Assembly (NCBI RefSeq): GCF_907165045.1
Contig: NZ_CAJRAU010000001.1
Coordinates: 1,116,001 to 1,180,000 of the forward strand
Direction: 5' to 3'
Source: Dyadobacter linearis
GTDB taxonomy: Bacteria; Bacteroidota; Bacteroidia; Cytophagales; Spirosomataceae
DNA length: 64,000 bases
Shown piece after piece: positions 52,868 through 61,862 of the stretch; the stretch's first letter is position 1, and each line of letters starts with the position of its first letter. The notes beneath the pieces are model-generated. The model was not told the DNA's origin and did not search any database. It saw nothing but the letters and a program-made list of their open reading frames with translations. The position numbers and the translations under genes were made by a program.

Positions 52868-53179
52868 ATGTTAAAACGAGAACTTCCACCAGTACATCCG
52901 GGTGAGATCCTGAGAGAGGAGTATATTATTGAGCGCAACCTGACGATCACGGAAGTGGCCTCAGGGCTGGGTATAAGCCGCACTAACTTGTCTGCGATTG
53001 TGAACGGACATTCAGGAATCAGTCCTGAGCTTTCCGTGAAGTTGTCTGAGGCATTTGGCAACTCGACCCAATTCTGGATTAATCTTCAAAAAAACTACGA
53101 TATGTGGCATGCGGAGAAAAATGTAGACAGAACGAGTATCAGGCATTTTTGGAACGACCATGATTTACAATCAGCTTGA
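52868..53179 (+). CDS. higA: HigA-type XRE antitoxin
   Basis: A 103-residue antitoxin of the HigA/VapI type. It begins ELPPVHPGEILREEYI, the conserved lead of the family, followed by the HTH TITEVASGLGISRTNLSAIVNGHSGISPELSVKLSEAFGNSTQFWINLQKNYDMW. It neutralises HigB and represses the pair by binding upstream of higB. Unlike some HigA proteins it keeps a 20-residue tail after the W-x-N-L-Q motif. The protein is intact, so the locus is probably functional. Confidence 0.93.
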   Translation: MLKRELPPVHPGEILREEYIIERNLTITEVASGLGISRTNLSAIVNGHSGISPELSVKLSEAFGNSTQFWINLQKNYDMWHAEKNVDRTSIRHFWNDHDLQSA

Positions 53180-53209
53180 AGTATTTAATTAGATTGCTTA
53201 CAAATAATC

Positions 53210-53240
53210 TTGCTTGACAGGAAGTTTGATCCTATATTTG
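53210..53240 (+). promoter_or_regulatory. Promoter of the small CxxC-type gene
   Basis: TTG (53210-53212), a 20-base spacer and TATATTTG (53233-53240) match both elements exactly. Transcription would start near 53247, so the coding region must begin after that point, which supports GTG 53277. Confidence 0.62.
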
Positions 53241-53276
53241 TGCAACAATTTCCACGAATTAAATTCTTTACTGTCA

Positions 53277-53624
53277 GTGAATACCCCCAATGAATTGTTC
53301 AGTACTGCGAAAGGTTTTTGCGTACAATGTGATCTTACTTCCAGAATCCAACTTCATTTCGGCGAAATTCAAGCTTCTTTTAAAGTCCGTGATTTCCTGG
53401 CATTCCGCCGGTTTATCAACAGTATCGATATCCACAGCAAAATTTTTGACCTCTCCGATGAATCTGATTACGAGTTCGTTGAGGCGCCGCAGCTAAACAT
53501 TTACCACAAACTTACCCTCTGCGAACTGATCCAGTTACGCGAGCTCGTGAACGGTACCCACTTCGCAATTGAGCTGAATTCCCTGCTCCACCAATTACTC
53601 TTCTTAGAAACAGAATCAGTCTAA
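53277..53624 (+). CDS. Small CxxC protein of unknown function (DUF6686-like)
   Basis: A 115-residue protein when started at GTG 53277, the only reasonable start after the promoter. The N-terminal part carries AKGFCVQCDLTSRIQLHFGEI, a CxxC followed by beta strands that I associate with a Bacteroidota family now called DUF6686. That family assignment is from memory and only moderately sure. The rest is mixed alpha/beta (FLAFRRFINSIDIHSKIFDL, LTLCELIQLRELV). No signal or membrane segment. It is next to ferritin on the same strand, 111 bases apart with a separate promoter. An iron or redox link is suggested only by position. Confidence 0.65.
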   Translation: MNTPNELFSTAKGFCVQCDLTSRIQLHFGEIQASFKVRDFLAFRRFINSIDIHSKIFDLSDESDYEFVEAPQLNIYHKLTLCELIQLRELVNGTHFAIELNSLLHQLLFLETESV

Positions 53625-53671
53625 ATAGCTCATTCAGATCATATTAGACCAATTCCAAATTTCAGATCCGG

Positions 53672-53720
53672 TTTGGATTGATGAACTTTCGCATGATATT
53701 TGTACTTATAAATACAAATA
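53672..53720 (+). promoter_or_regulatory. Ferritin promoter overlapped by a palindromic operator-like site
   Basis: TTTG (53672-53675), a 19-base spacer and GATATTTG (53695-53702, one mismatch to TAnnTTTG) form a promoter. A perfect 8-bp inverted repeat TATTTGTA (53697-53704) / TACAAATA (53713-53720) with an 8-base spacer overlaps the -7 box and predicted start point, ending 15 bases before the ATG. A repressor bound there would block ferritin transcription. Confidence 0.6.
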
Positions 53721-53735
53721 AAAAGAAAGTAAACC

Positions 53736-54260
53736 ATGAGAGATTTATTGAGACAACGGACTTCCCTGAAAGAGGAAATAGAAATACTTTTAAATAATCA
53801 GGTTAAAATGGAAGCTGAGGCTTCTGCCAAATATCTGGCAATGGCTTCCTGGTGTGATCGCAACGGATTCAGATACAGTGCTAAATATTTCATGAAGCAG
53901 TCTGAGGAAGAAAGAGAACACATGGTTAAGATATTTGACTACCTGATGTTCGTAGGCGGAAACGCAACTTCTCCTGAGGTACCCGCTGTAAGACACGAAT
54001 TTCCAACCTTTAAAAGCATCTTCGAAGCTGCACTACAAAGCGAGATCGCGGTAACGCAATCGATCAACCGCATTGTATCTCAAAGCCGCAAAGAAGAAGA
54101 TTATGCAACTGAAAACTTCCTTCAGTGGTTTGTTAAAGAACAAACAGAAGAAGAAGACAATGCACGCCGCGCACTTGAACTTTTCGATGTAATCGGAGAA
54201 GAAGGTACAGGCCAGTATTTTATCGACAAAGCGATCGGTAAACTCGGACACGAAGAGTAA
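53736..54260 (+). CDS. ftnA: Ferritin (iron storage)
   Basis: A 174-residue non-haem ferritin, a 24-subunit shell that oxidises Fe2+ and stores it as mineral. The ferroxidase glutamates and histidine are recognisable in MEAEASAKYLAMASWCDRNGF, KQSEEEREHMVKIFDYL and ENFLQWFVKEQTEEEDNARRAL. Length and helix pattern match FtnA, not the shorter Dps or haem-binding Bfr. It has its own promoter with an overlapping inverted repeat and a terminator 22 bases after its stop, so it is monocistronic and probably controlled by iron or oxidative stress. Confidence 0.96.
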   Translation: MRDLLRQRTSLKEEIEILLNNQVKMEAEASAKYLAMASWCDRNGFRYSAKYFMKQSEEEREHMVKIFDYLMFVGGNATSPEVPAVRHEFPTFKSIFEAALQSEIAVTQSINRIVSQSRKEEDYATENFLQWFVKEQTEEEDNARRALELFDVIGEEGTGQYFIDKAIGKLGHEE

Positions 54261-54281
54261 AATATCAGCAATGATAAGTCT

Positions 54282-54316
54282 GAGGCTGCTTCTGCAAGGA
54301 GGCAGCCTCTTGTTTT
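54282..54316 (+). terminator. Intrinsic terminator after ferritin
   Basis: GAGGCTGC (54282-54289) pairs with GCAGCCTC (54302-54309) around a 12-base loop, followed by TTGTTTT. Confidence 0.85.
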
Positions 54317-54395
54317 GTATCCTGATGTGGTATGTCTTTTGCTTCTTTTGAGATTAAAATAGTAGTATTGCAAAAAGCGCCGCCAGCCATTATAA

Positions 54396-56633
54396 ATGAT
54401 CTATCTCGACGAATTTAAGAAATTCATTTTCAGTCATAACCTGTCGACGGGAGTGCGCTTAACGCTGGGCGCGATCATTCCAAGCCTCATTTTTCAGCAT
54501 TACGGCATCCTCGGCGAGATGATCGCGTTCCCACTCGGGACACTGATTATCGGCGCTACGGATAACCCCGGCCCCTATCACCGCAGACGAAATGCATTGC
54601 TTGTTGCAATCGGTACCTGCTTCGTCGTGGCGTGCATAACCGGATTTTTGCGGCACCTCCATTTTGTGATTTTCATTGAGATCATCGTTTTCGGGATGCT
54701 CTTTTCGCTTGTCGGTGTATACGGTAACCGCGTAAACAGCATCGGATTGATCGCATTGCTGGTGTTTGTATTCAATATCGACGATCACCTGAGCGGGGAT
54801 ATGGTGCTTCGAACCGCGGCCATTTTTGCGGCTGGCGGGATATGGTACTTCCTGCTTTTTATGATCCTGCAAAAGCTTCTGCCTTATAAACTCATCCAGC
54901 AGCTCTTGGGTGAAAGTTTTATAGAGCTGGGAAAGCTGCTTTCCATTAAAGCGGGCTACTATTTCGCTAATCCCGATTACGACGGGCTTTTCAACCGGAT
55001 TGTAAAGCAGCAGGTTTTACTTCGCGAAAACCATGAAAACCTGAGGGAGATACTTTTCAAAACGCGCGAGATCGTCACTGAATCGACTAACAAAAGCCGC
55101 ATATTAATGCTGATGTTTCTTGATAGCATTGACCTTTTTGAACGCATTTTAAACTCACAACAGAACTACGCCAACCTGCACCGGGCATTTGACCATACCA
55201 AAGTGCTCAGACTATTCGGAACTTACATTATCTGGCTGGCCGAGGAAATTCAGACGATCGGGATAGCAGTTCAAAGCGGCTTCGCTTCCCAGCCGCGGCA
55301 CGACCTGGACGAAGCCTTTGCGAAATGTCAGAAAGCATTCGAGCGGATGCGTGAATATAAAATGACCCATGAGAACATGGAGGATTTTATCATGCTGCGC
55401 CAGATTCTGAACAGTTTGCAGGATGTAACCGAGCGTATCAAGAAAATGCACCGGGCTACTACTTACGATGCGGAGGTTGGGAAAGGGTACACTTTGAATG
55501 TGCAGGGAGACAATTTCATCCCCAAACAGGAATATCATCCACGCATTTTGCTGGATAATTTGTCGCTCAAATCCAGCCATTTCCGTCACGCTGTCCGGGT
55601 TACGCTTGGTTTACTGGTGGGTTATTTCGCGTCCTTATTTTTCGAGCTTGGCCATGGTTACTGGATTTTGCTGACTATTGTGGTGATCTTAAAACCCGCT
55701 TTCAGCATTACCCAAAAACGAAATATCCACCGGATAGGCGGCACTTTGCTTGGCGTCGCGACCGGATTTATGCTATTGTACCTGGTTAAAGACAGCACTG
55801 CCTTATTTGTATTCATGATGCTGGCTATGGTCACGGCATACAGCTTCTTGAAAATCAACTATTTCATCGCTTCCACATCCATCACTTTGTATGTGATATT
55901 ATCATTCAACTTCCTGAATCCGAACCATATACAAACTGTTTTAGAGGATCGGGTGGTCGATACCATTATCGGGTCGGTGATCGCTTATGTGATTTCATCG
56001 TACGTATTGCCGGTTTGGGAGCATTCGCAGATCAATCAATACATCAAAGAGGCGCTAGATGCAAACCGGAAATATTTTGATCTGGTAGCCGGTAAATTTG
56101 CAGGTAAGGAGCTCGATATCAATGAGATGAAAGTGAGCAGGAAAGATGCGATCATTGCGATGGCAAACCTTTCTGATAATTTCCAGAAAATGCTTTCCGA
56201 GCCTAAAAGACAGCGGCTTAACATGCAGGAATATCACCAGTTTGTCGCGACGAGCCACATGCTCACTTCCTACATTGCCTCTTTGTCTACTTACGCCCAA
56301 ATGCTCAACTACTCGGAGTTTTCAACGGAATTTGAGCTGATGATCAGACAGATAGACAGGCAACTGCTCGCTGCGACTGATATTATTGAAGGCAAGAAGA
56401 ACAATACTTTTGAGATAACCCGGGAATCTTTACCACAAAACCAGAAACTCATCGAGCTGCTCGCGAAACGAAAAAAGGAAATAAAAGAGCTGGGAATTGA
56501 AAAAGCAGATCAATCCGCGTCGAGAAAAATGTTATCGGATATAAAAACGATCAATGGGCTTTTCGAGCTGATCAGCACCATTACAATTGACGAAATCAAG
56601 ATTTTACAAAAAATAAAGGCAGCTAATACGTAG
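54396..56633 (+). CDS. FUSC-family membrane protein (YccS-like)
   Basis: A 745-residue protein with two membrane blocks, about residues 15-165 (LTLGAIIPSLIFQHYGILGEMIAFPLGTL ...) and about 395-530 (HAVRVTLGLLVGYFASLFFELGHGYWILLTIVVILKPAFSITQKRNIHRIGGTLLG). Each is followed by a long soluble helical domain. The RRNAL and KRNIHRIGGTLLG segments are the FUSC (fusaric acid resistance-like) signature. Family members resemble aromatic-acid exporters, but the bacterial YccS type has no proven substrate. It is the first gene of a run with ywbE (1-base gap) and an Old Yellow Enzyme. Confidence 0.9.
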   Translation: MIYLDEFKKFIFSHNLSTGVRLTLGAIIPSLIFQHYGILGEMIAFPLGTLIIGATDNPGPYHRRRNALLVAIGTCFVVACITGFLRHLHFVIFIEIIVFGMLFSLVGVYGNRVNSIGLIALLVFVFNIDDHLSGDMVLRTAAIFAAGGIWYFLLFMILQKLLPYKLIQQLLGESFIELGKLLSIKAGYYFANPDYDGLFNRIVKQQVLLRENHENLREILFKTREIVTESTNKSRILMLMFLDSIDLFERILNSQQNYANLHRAFDHTKVLRLFGTYIIWLAEEIQTIGIAVQSGFASQPRHDLDEAFAKCQKAFERMREYKMTHENMEDFIMLRQILNSLQDVTERIKKMHRATTYDAEVGKGYTLNVQGDNFIPKQEYHPRILLDNLSLKSSHFRHAVRVTLGLLVGYFASLFFELGHGYWILLTIVVILKPAFSITQKRNIHRIGGTLLGVATGFMLLYLVKDSTALFVFMMLAMVTAYSFLKINYFIASTSITLYVILSFNFLNPNHIQTVLEDRVVDTIIGSVIAYVISSYVLPVWEHSQINQYIKEALDANRKYFDLVAGKFAGKELDINEMKVSRKDAIIAMANLSDNFQKMLSEPKRQRLNMQEYHQFVATSHMLTSYIASLSTYAQMLNYSEFSTEFELMIRQIDRQLLAATDIIEGKKNNTFEITRESLPQNQKLIELLAKRKKEIKELGIEKADQSASRKMLSDIKTINGLFELISTITIDEIKILQKIKAANT

Positions 56634-56634
56634 A

Positions 56635-56835
56635 ATGGAAGGATTATCAGGAACAGAAAGAAAGAATATCCGCGCCGGCCTTTCAGTCGGAATCGTTTTG
56701 AAAAAAGATCAGCGGAGCGGCACGTTAACCTATGGAATTGTTAAAGATATCCTCACCAAAGCGCAGGTTCACACACACGGAATCAAGGTCAGGCTCGAAA
56801 CGGGCGACGTCGGCCGCGTTAAAATCATTCAGTAA
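56635..56835 (+). CDS. ywbE: YwbE family protein
   Basis: A 66-residue protein closely matching the YwbE/DUF2196 family: RKNIRAGLSVGIVLKKDQRSGTLTYGIVKDILT followed by HGIKVRLETGDVGRVKII. The fold is a small beta-barrel related to KOW/SH3-like modules, possibly RNA- or protein-binding, with no known function. It begins one base after the FUSC stop, so translation is likely coupled, and it precedes the OYE gene by 20 bases. Confidence 0.92.
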   Translation: MEGLSGTERKNIRAGLSVGIVLKKDQRSGTLTYGIVKDILTKAQVHTHGIKVRLETGDVGRVKIIQ

Positions 56836-56855
56836 ATTTCACCAACAACTAATTT

Positions 56856-57929
56856 ATGTCATCACTCCTGTTCACTCCAATTACATTTAAAAGTGTCGAA
56901 TTAAAGAACCGCATCGTGGTTTCTCCGATGTGCCAGTATTCTTCCGTCGATGGATTTGCCAATGACTGGCATTTGGTCCATTTAGGTAGTCGGGCTGTCG
57001 GAGGCGCGTCGCTTATCATTGCCGAAGCCAGCGCAGTATCGCCGGAAGGCAGAATTTCTCCGGAAGATTTGGGTATCTGGAAAGACGAGCATATTGAAAA
57101 GTTGAAGCAGATCACCGATTTCATAACTTCTCAGGGAACCGTACCAGGCATTCAGCTCTCCCACGCAGGCAGAAAAGCAAGCACTTACCCAGCATGGAAA
57201 GGCCGCGGACAAGTTCCGTTTGACCAGGGCGGCTGGCAAACATTGGGCGCCTCCCCTATTCCTTTTCACGCAAGTGAAAATCCGCCGCTTGAACTTGATC
57301 AGGCCGGTATTGACAAAGTAATTTCCGATTTTGCAGACGCCGCGCAACGAGCCCTCAAGGCGGGATTCAAAGTGATCGAAATCCACGCAGCCCACGGCTA
57401 TTTGGTGCATCAGTTCCTTTCGCCGCTTAGTAATGCGCGACAGGATCAGTATGGCGGAAGCTTCGAAAACAGGATACGGTTTTTACTCGAAATTCTTGAA
57501 GGAGTAAATAAAGTATGGCCGCAGGACTTGCCCGTTTTTGTACGAATTTCCGCAACGGATTGGGCCGAGAATGGATGGGAAGAAGAACAATCGTCCAGAC
57601 TTGCGGGTATATTAAAAGAAAAGAATGTGTCATTGATCGACGTTTCGACAGGCGGTTTGGTGTCAAATGTCAAAATTCCCGTCGGCCCCTCTTATCAGGT
57701 GCCTTTTTCAGCGAAGATCAAAAAAGAAAATGAGGTATTGACGGGAGCAGTAGGATTGATCACCGAAGCCGGGCAGGCCGAAAGTATCCTGCAAAACAAC
57801 GAGGCCGACCTCATCATTATGGCGCGGGAGCTGTTGCGTGACCCCTATTTCCCGCTGCATGCAGCGCATGAACTCGGCGAAGATATTGCCTGGCCTATTC
57901 AATACGACCGGGCAAAACCTACCCTGTAA
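56856..57929 (+). CDS. Old Yellow Enzyme family NADPH:flavin oxidoreductase (YqjM/NamA-like)
   Basis: A 357-residue FMN-dependent ene-reductase. The class II (YqjM-type) markers are present: PMCQYSS with Cys26 and Tyr28 tuning FMN, and EIHAAHGYLVHQFLSPLSNARQDQYGGSFENR with His177 and His180 contacting the substrate carbonyl. LIIMARELLRDPYFPLHAA ends the barrel. Such enzymes reduce activated C=C bonds in enones and aid detoxification of electrophiles. It belongs to the FUSC-ywbE-OYE-EamA gene run. Confidence 0.94.
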   Translation: MSSLLFTPITFKSVELKNRIVVSPMCQYSSVDGFANDWHLVHLGSRAVGGASLIIAEASAVSPEGRISPEDLGIWKDEHIEKLKQITDFITSQGTVPGIQLSHAGRKASTYPAWKGRGQVPFDQGGWQTLGASPIPFHASENPPLELDQAGIDKVISDFADAAQRALKAGFKVIEIHAAHGYLVHQFLSPLSNARQDQYGGSFENRIRFLLEILEGVNKVWPQDLPVFVRISATDWAENGWEEEQSSRLAGILKEKNVSLIDVSTGGLVSNVKIPVGPSYQVPFSAKIKKENEVLTGAVGLITEAGQAESILQNNEADLIIMARELLRDPYFPLHAAHELGEDIAWPIQYDRAKPTL

Positions 57930-57939
57930 CATTTATATC

Positions 57940-58827
57940 GTGAACCCGAAGATTGCGCTTGTAGTTGGTCTGATCAGCATCAGCATATTTCCGGTACTTG
58001 TGAAATGGGCGCCGGTGTCCGGCATTACCTCTGCATTCTACCGCATGTTCTTCGGGTTCATTCTGATATTACCTTATGTTTTTTTAACTAAAAAATTTAC
58101 CTGGCCCGCTCGTAGCCTATGGCTTCCAACAATTCTGTGCGGGATTATTTTCGCTTCTGATATTGCGGTCTGGAATTTATCAATCACACTTTCCAGTGTA
58201 ACCCAGGCTACTTTGCTCGCCAATCTTTCGCCGGTTTGGGTAGGTATATGTTCATTCTTTTTTCTTTCTGATAAACCAAAATCCGCATTCTGGGCCGGCA
58301 CTATTGTCGCTCTGGCCGGAACTGTGGTATTGATCGGATTCGAGCATTTCACCGAGATGAAACTCGATGCAGGATTTAGCCTGGCAATGCTATCGGGCAT
58401 TTTATATGCAGCCTATATGCTCCTGAGCAAATTAGTACTCAACAAAGTGGATATTGTTAGTTTTATGACGATCAATATGGCTGCTTCGACCATTTACCTA
58501 CTCGCAATCTGTCTGTTTTTCGACCAGCCGCTTTTGGGTTTCACGCCATCGGTTTGGAGCGTTTTTGTAGTGCAGGGATTGATTTGCCAACTTATCGGCT
58601 GGCTCGCATTGAATTATGCAGTGCAAAAAATGGATGCGAAAAGAGTCTCTCTCAGTCTGCTTAGCCAGGCGATCGTGAGCGGGTTATTTGCCTGGATTTT
58701 TATAGATGAACAGATCACATTGCAAATGATCGCCGGTGGCGTGATCATCCTGGCTGGCATTGCGATCACTTATCAAACTAAAAAACAATCTCCCTCGGCT
58801 GAGAAAACAAACGACGGCGGGTATTAA
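57940..58827 (+). CDS. EamA/DMT-superfamily transporter
   Basis: A 295-residue ten-helix DMT transporter with two internal EamA repeats. GTG 57940 was chosen because it lies 10 bases after the OYE stop; in-frame ATG codons further upstream fall inside the OYE gene. Repeat one shows ITSAFYRMFFGFILILPYVF, repeat two LNYAVQKMDAKRVSLSLLSQAIVSGLFAWIFIDEQIT and a final helix IAGGVIILAGIAITYQ. Its stop overlaps the convergent kinase stop by 4 bases. Substrate unknown; it may export a metabolite connected with the OYE gene. Confidence 0.88.
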   Translation: MNPKIALVVGLISISIFPVLVKWAPVSGITSAFYRMFFGFILILPYVFLTKKFTWPARSLWLPTILCGIIFASDIAVWNLSITLSSVTQATLLANLSPVWVGICSFFFLSDKPKSAFWAGTIVALAGTVVLIGFEHFTEMKLDAGFSLAMLSGILYAAYMLLSKLVLNKVDIVSFMTINMAASTIYLLAICLFFDQPLLGFTPSVWSVFVVQGLICQLIGWLALNYAVQKMDAKRVSLSLLSQAIVSGLFAWIFIDEQITLQMIAGGVIILAGIAITYQTKKQSPSAEKTNDGGY

Positions 58828-61220
58828 GCTTCGGGCAAATAAATAATGAACGAGGCTCCGATCCCGGGTTGGCCGGTTGCATCAAGCAAACCTTTATGAT
58901 TCTCCACGATCTTCTTACAAATCGCCAGCCCGATTCCTGTGCCGTCATAAGAACTTCTGTTGTGCAAGCGCTGGAAAACCTGAAAGATGCGGTCTTTGAA
59001 TTGCTCATCAAAACCAATACCGTTGTCAGAGAATGAAATGTAAGTGTACGTCTGACCGGGATCAGCTTCCGAAAGCGCTATTGATTGTCCTGCGATTCGC
59101 CCGGCTTTGATCTGAATAAGCGGAGCCTGTCCCGGCTTTACGAATTTGAGCGAGTTGGCAATGATATTTGTAAAAAGCTGCTCAAATTGGTACACAATCA
59201 CATCTCGTGTCGGAAGCAGCTCACTGGTAATCACTGCATTCTTTTGAGAAATCACCTCGCCAAGCTGTTCCTTAACAACTTTTAATATCTCATTCAGGTC
59301 CGTGCGCTCGAAGTGCTTTTCAACTGCATTAGCTCTCGAAAACGCCAGCAAATCAACGATCAGCTGCTGCATTCGCGTAGACGAAGCCTGCATCCTGCTA
59401 AAATAATCCTTGCCTTTTTCCGACAGTTTATCGTTTTCTGTTTCCAGAATGCGCGTAGCAAATGTCTGTATCTTCCTGAGTGGCTCCTGCAAATCGTGAC
59501 TCGCCACATAGGCAAACTGGGCAAGTTCCATATTCGTCCGCACCAGCTCACTGTTCGCAATCGTCAGCTCCTTGGTACGCAGCTGTACCTTCGTTTCCAG
59601 CTCATCGATAAAAAGCTTGCTCTCGTGAATATCAGTACTTGTACCTACCCACATATTAATCGAACCGTCGGGGTTCCGTTGTGGAATTGCGCGGCTCAGC
59701 TTCCACCTGAATTCCCCGTCGAACCTTCTTAAACGATGCTCGCGCACGAAATCAGTACCATTTTCAATAGATATGTTCCACAGCCGCGTATTCTCTTTCA
59801 AATCCTCCGGATGCACAATATGCCGCCACAAATGCTTATGCATTTCGGCAGGTGTCAGGCCCGTATAGTCGTATACGGATTTGTTGAAATAATTGAGATT
59901 CCCTTCCCTGTCGCCGGTCCAGACAAATTGCGGCATAGAATCCGCCAGTGTCCTGAACTTCCCTTCACTCGTTTTGAGCGCAAGTTCTGATTCTTTCCGA
60001 TCGGTAATATCCATCATCGTACCCAACATCCGGTGTGGCACGTGATTGTCCCGGTACAATATCTTGCCCTGCGTTCTGATCCAATGGATGGATTTATCTG
60101 GGTGTATTACCCGGGCTTCGTAATAGTAAGTACCAGTTTCCAGCGCAAGCTCGAATGCTTTTTCTACGATGGAATGCCTGTCGTCGGGATGCACGTGGTC
60201 CCGTAGCTCGGCGTGCGTCAGCAGTTTGTTTTCGTCGTAACCAAACAGGGTAGCCAATCGGCCGGAATAAATAATATCTCTGGTTTGCAGGTTCAAATCC
60301 CAGGTAGCCAGTTTCGTACCGTCTGTTGCAAGTGAGAGCCTGTCCGCGGCTTCCGAGATTTGCTGGCGGAATTTTACCTTTTCTGTCACATCATTCACGG
60401 ACACCATTATAGCCGACACTTTTCCTTCCTCCTCAAATATCGGTGCATACTGATAATCTAGATAAAAAGTCCGCATTCCATCAGGCCCGTCTACCTGCGC
60501 AAGCGCTTCGTTTTCCCGGTGAATTGTCCCGGTTTCGTATACGTTTTTGAGAATTGCGATAAATTTCTGCTCCTTTAATTCAGGAAACACGTCGAGTAGC
60601 TTTCTGCCTGCTACCTCATCCAGTGTCCTTCTCCACAAATTTTTGAGCATTGCTTCATTGGCAAGACTGATCACAAAATCCTCGCCTTTGAATATTGCTT
60701 TGGCAAATTGAGACTGGGTTACCAGGCTCCGGAACTGATTTTCACTCCGCTGTAATGCTTGCTTCGACAATACCTGCTGGGTTACCTCGGTAGCCACCAC
60801 AATAATCCCCGATAATTCCCCGGAAGTTTCAGCAAGTGGCTGATATACAAAGTTGAAATAGCACAACTCCTTTTTACCAAAACGGTTCAATGTTACTTCG
60901 AACTCGTTTCCATGGAAAGGTTCGCCGGTCTGCAATACTTTGGTAAGAACAGGCTTTACATATTCCCGCACTTCGGGCAAGGCGTCGAAAAGCAACCTTC
61001 CAACGAGCTCTTCTTCGGTGCGGCCAACTATGTTCAGGTAAGAATCGTTGGCCATTTCCACCAAAAAATCTTCTCCACGCAGGATCACCATTCCTACCGG
61101 AGCTTGCTTCATCGTATCTCTGAATCTGCTTTCGCTATCGCTTGATTGCTTCTTGTTTCTGTCTTCCTGGTGATCAAAGTAGCTACCAGGGTTCGGGAGT
61201 TCAGTTGACTCGTTCACCAA
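58824..61220 (-). CDS. Cytoplasmic multi-PAS sensor histidine kinase
   Basis: A 798-residue soluble kinase with four PAS modules (about 30-150, 160-280, 290-410 and 420-535). The last two are PAS_3-like with PAC segments ending DITDRKESE and TDIHESK. A helix (KVQLRTKELTIANSELVRTNMELAQFAYVAS) leads to HisKA with His575 in ASHDLQEPLRKI and a HATPase (NIIANSLKF, SDNGIGFDEQF, GTGIGLAICKKIVENHKG). No membrane helix or signal is present, so it senses a cytoplasmic cue such as redox, light or a ligand. It is preceded on the same strand by a CheY-like gene, the likely phosphate acceptor. Confidence 0.95.
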   Translation of the reverse strand: MVNESTELPNPGSYFDHQEDRNKKQSSDSESRFRDTMKQAPVGMVILRGEDFLVEMANDSYLNIVGRTEEELVGRLLFDALPEVREYVKPVLTKVLQTGEPFHGNEFEVTLNRFGKKELCYFNFVYQPLAETSGELSGIIVVATEVTQQVLSKQALQRSENQFRSLVTQSQFAKAIFKGEDFVISLANEAMLKNLWRRTLDEVAGRKLLDVFPELKEQKFIAILKNVYETGTIHRENEALAQVDGPDGMRTFYLDYQYAPIFEEEGKVSAIMVSVNDVTEKVKFRQQISEAADRLSLATDGTKLATWDLNLQTRDIIYSGRLATLFGYDENKLLTHAELRDHVHPDDRHSIVEKAFELALETGTYYYEARVIHPDKSIHWIRTQGKILYRDNHVPHRMLGTMMDITDRKESELALKTSEGKFRTLADSMPQFVWTGDREGNLNYFNKSVYDYTGLTPAEMHKHLWRHIVHPEDLKENTRLWNISIENGTDFVREHRLRRFDGEFRWKLSRAIPQRNPDGSINMWVGTSTDIHESKLFIDELETKVQLRTKELTIANSELVRTNMELAQFAYVASHDLQEPLRKIQTFATRILETENDKLSEKGKDYFSRMQASSTRMQQLIVDLLAFSRANAVEKHFERTDLNEILKVVKEQLGEVISQKNAVITSELLPTRDVIVYQFEQLFTNIIANSLKFVKPGQAPLIQIKAGRIAGQSIALSEADPGQTYTYISFSDNGIGFDEQFKDRIFQVFQRLHNRSSYDGTGIGLAICKKIVENHKGLLDATGQPGIGASFIIYLPEA

Positions 61221-61270
61221 TATCGTCTGAAATGTATTTTACAAATTAAACAGTGAACAGAAGGAGAAGG

Positions 61271-61720
61271 TTAATATTGATAATAAAAATTCTCTGGTAC
61301 CAGCTTCCAGTTGTAGTTGTTCCAGTCTATATCCAGAACTTGCTTGATCGCCTGCTTCAGCTTCGGAAAAGAGCCTGGTTTTCTGATAAAGAAATTGGCC
61401 CCGCCCTGGTACACCTTTCTTACCATTTCCTCCTGGCCGGTTGTAGAGAATATAACCACCGGAATCCTCTCCCACGCTTTGGTATTTCTGATTTGTTCAA
61501 GACACTCAAAACCGTTTTTCCGCGGCATATTCAGGTCTAGAAAAATCACGTCCGGCGGAGGTGGGACGGTTGTTTCCATTAAACTGATCAGTTCAACGCC
61601 GTCATTCGCAGTTATCAGTTCTGTCGAGTCGCTCACTTCCCTCAGTGCATCTTCAAACAGCATGCAGTCGTCTGCATCATCATCTGCCAGAAATATCGAT
61701 TTATTTGCTTTTGCGCCCAT
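61271..61720 (-). CDS. Single-domain CheY-like response regulator (Rcp1-type)
   Basis: A 149-residue receiver without an output domain. The acidic pocket is LADDDADD (Asp13-Asp15), the phosphoacceptor Asp62 is in DVIFLDLNMP, the switch Thr/Ser is in VIFSTTG, and the conserved Lys114 is in FIRKPGSF. The P-G-S-F loop and short C-terminal tail fit the Rcp subgroup that pairs with multi-PAS or phytochrome kinases. It lies 50 bases upstream of the kinase in the same direction, so they form a two-component pair. Its target is unknown. Confidence 0.94.
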   Translation of the reverse strand: MGAKANKSIFLADDDADDCMLFEDALREVSDSTELITANDGVELISLMETTVPPPPDVIFLDLNMPRKNGFECLEQIRNTKAWERIPVVIFSTTGQEEMVRKVYQGGANFFIRKPGSFPKLKQAIKQVLDIDWNNYNWKLVPENFYYQY

Positions 61721-61862
61721 AGTTCAAAATTAAGCATTATCAGAAGATAACATCGCCATTGATCAAGACATTCCGCAAAACACGATTTGGTGAAACACGC
61801 TAACAATCTCTAAATCATATACAAGTTATGACAATTATCCTTTTTTACGAAACATAATTTCC

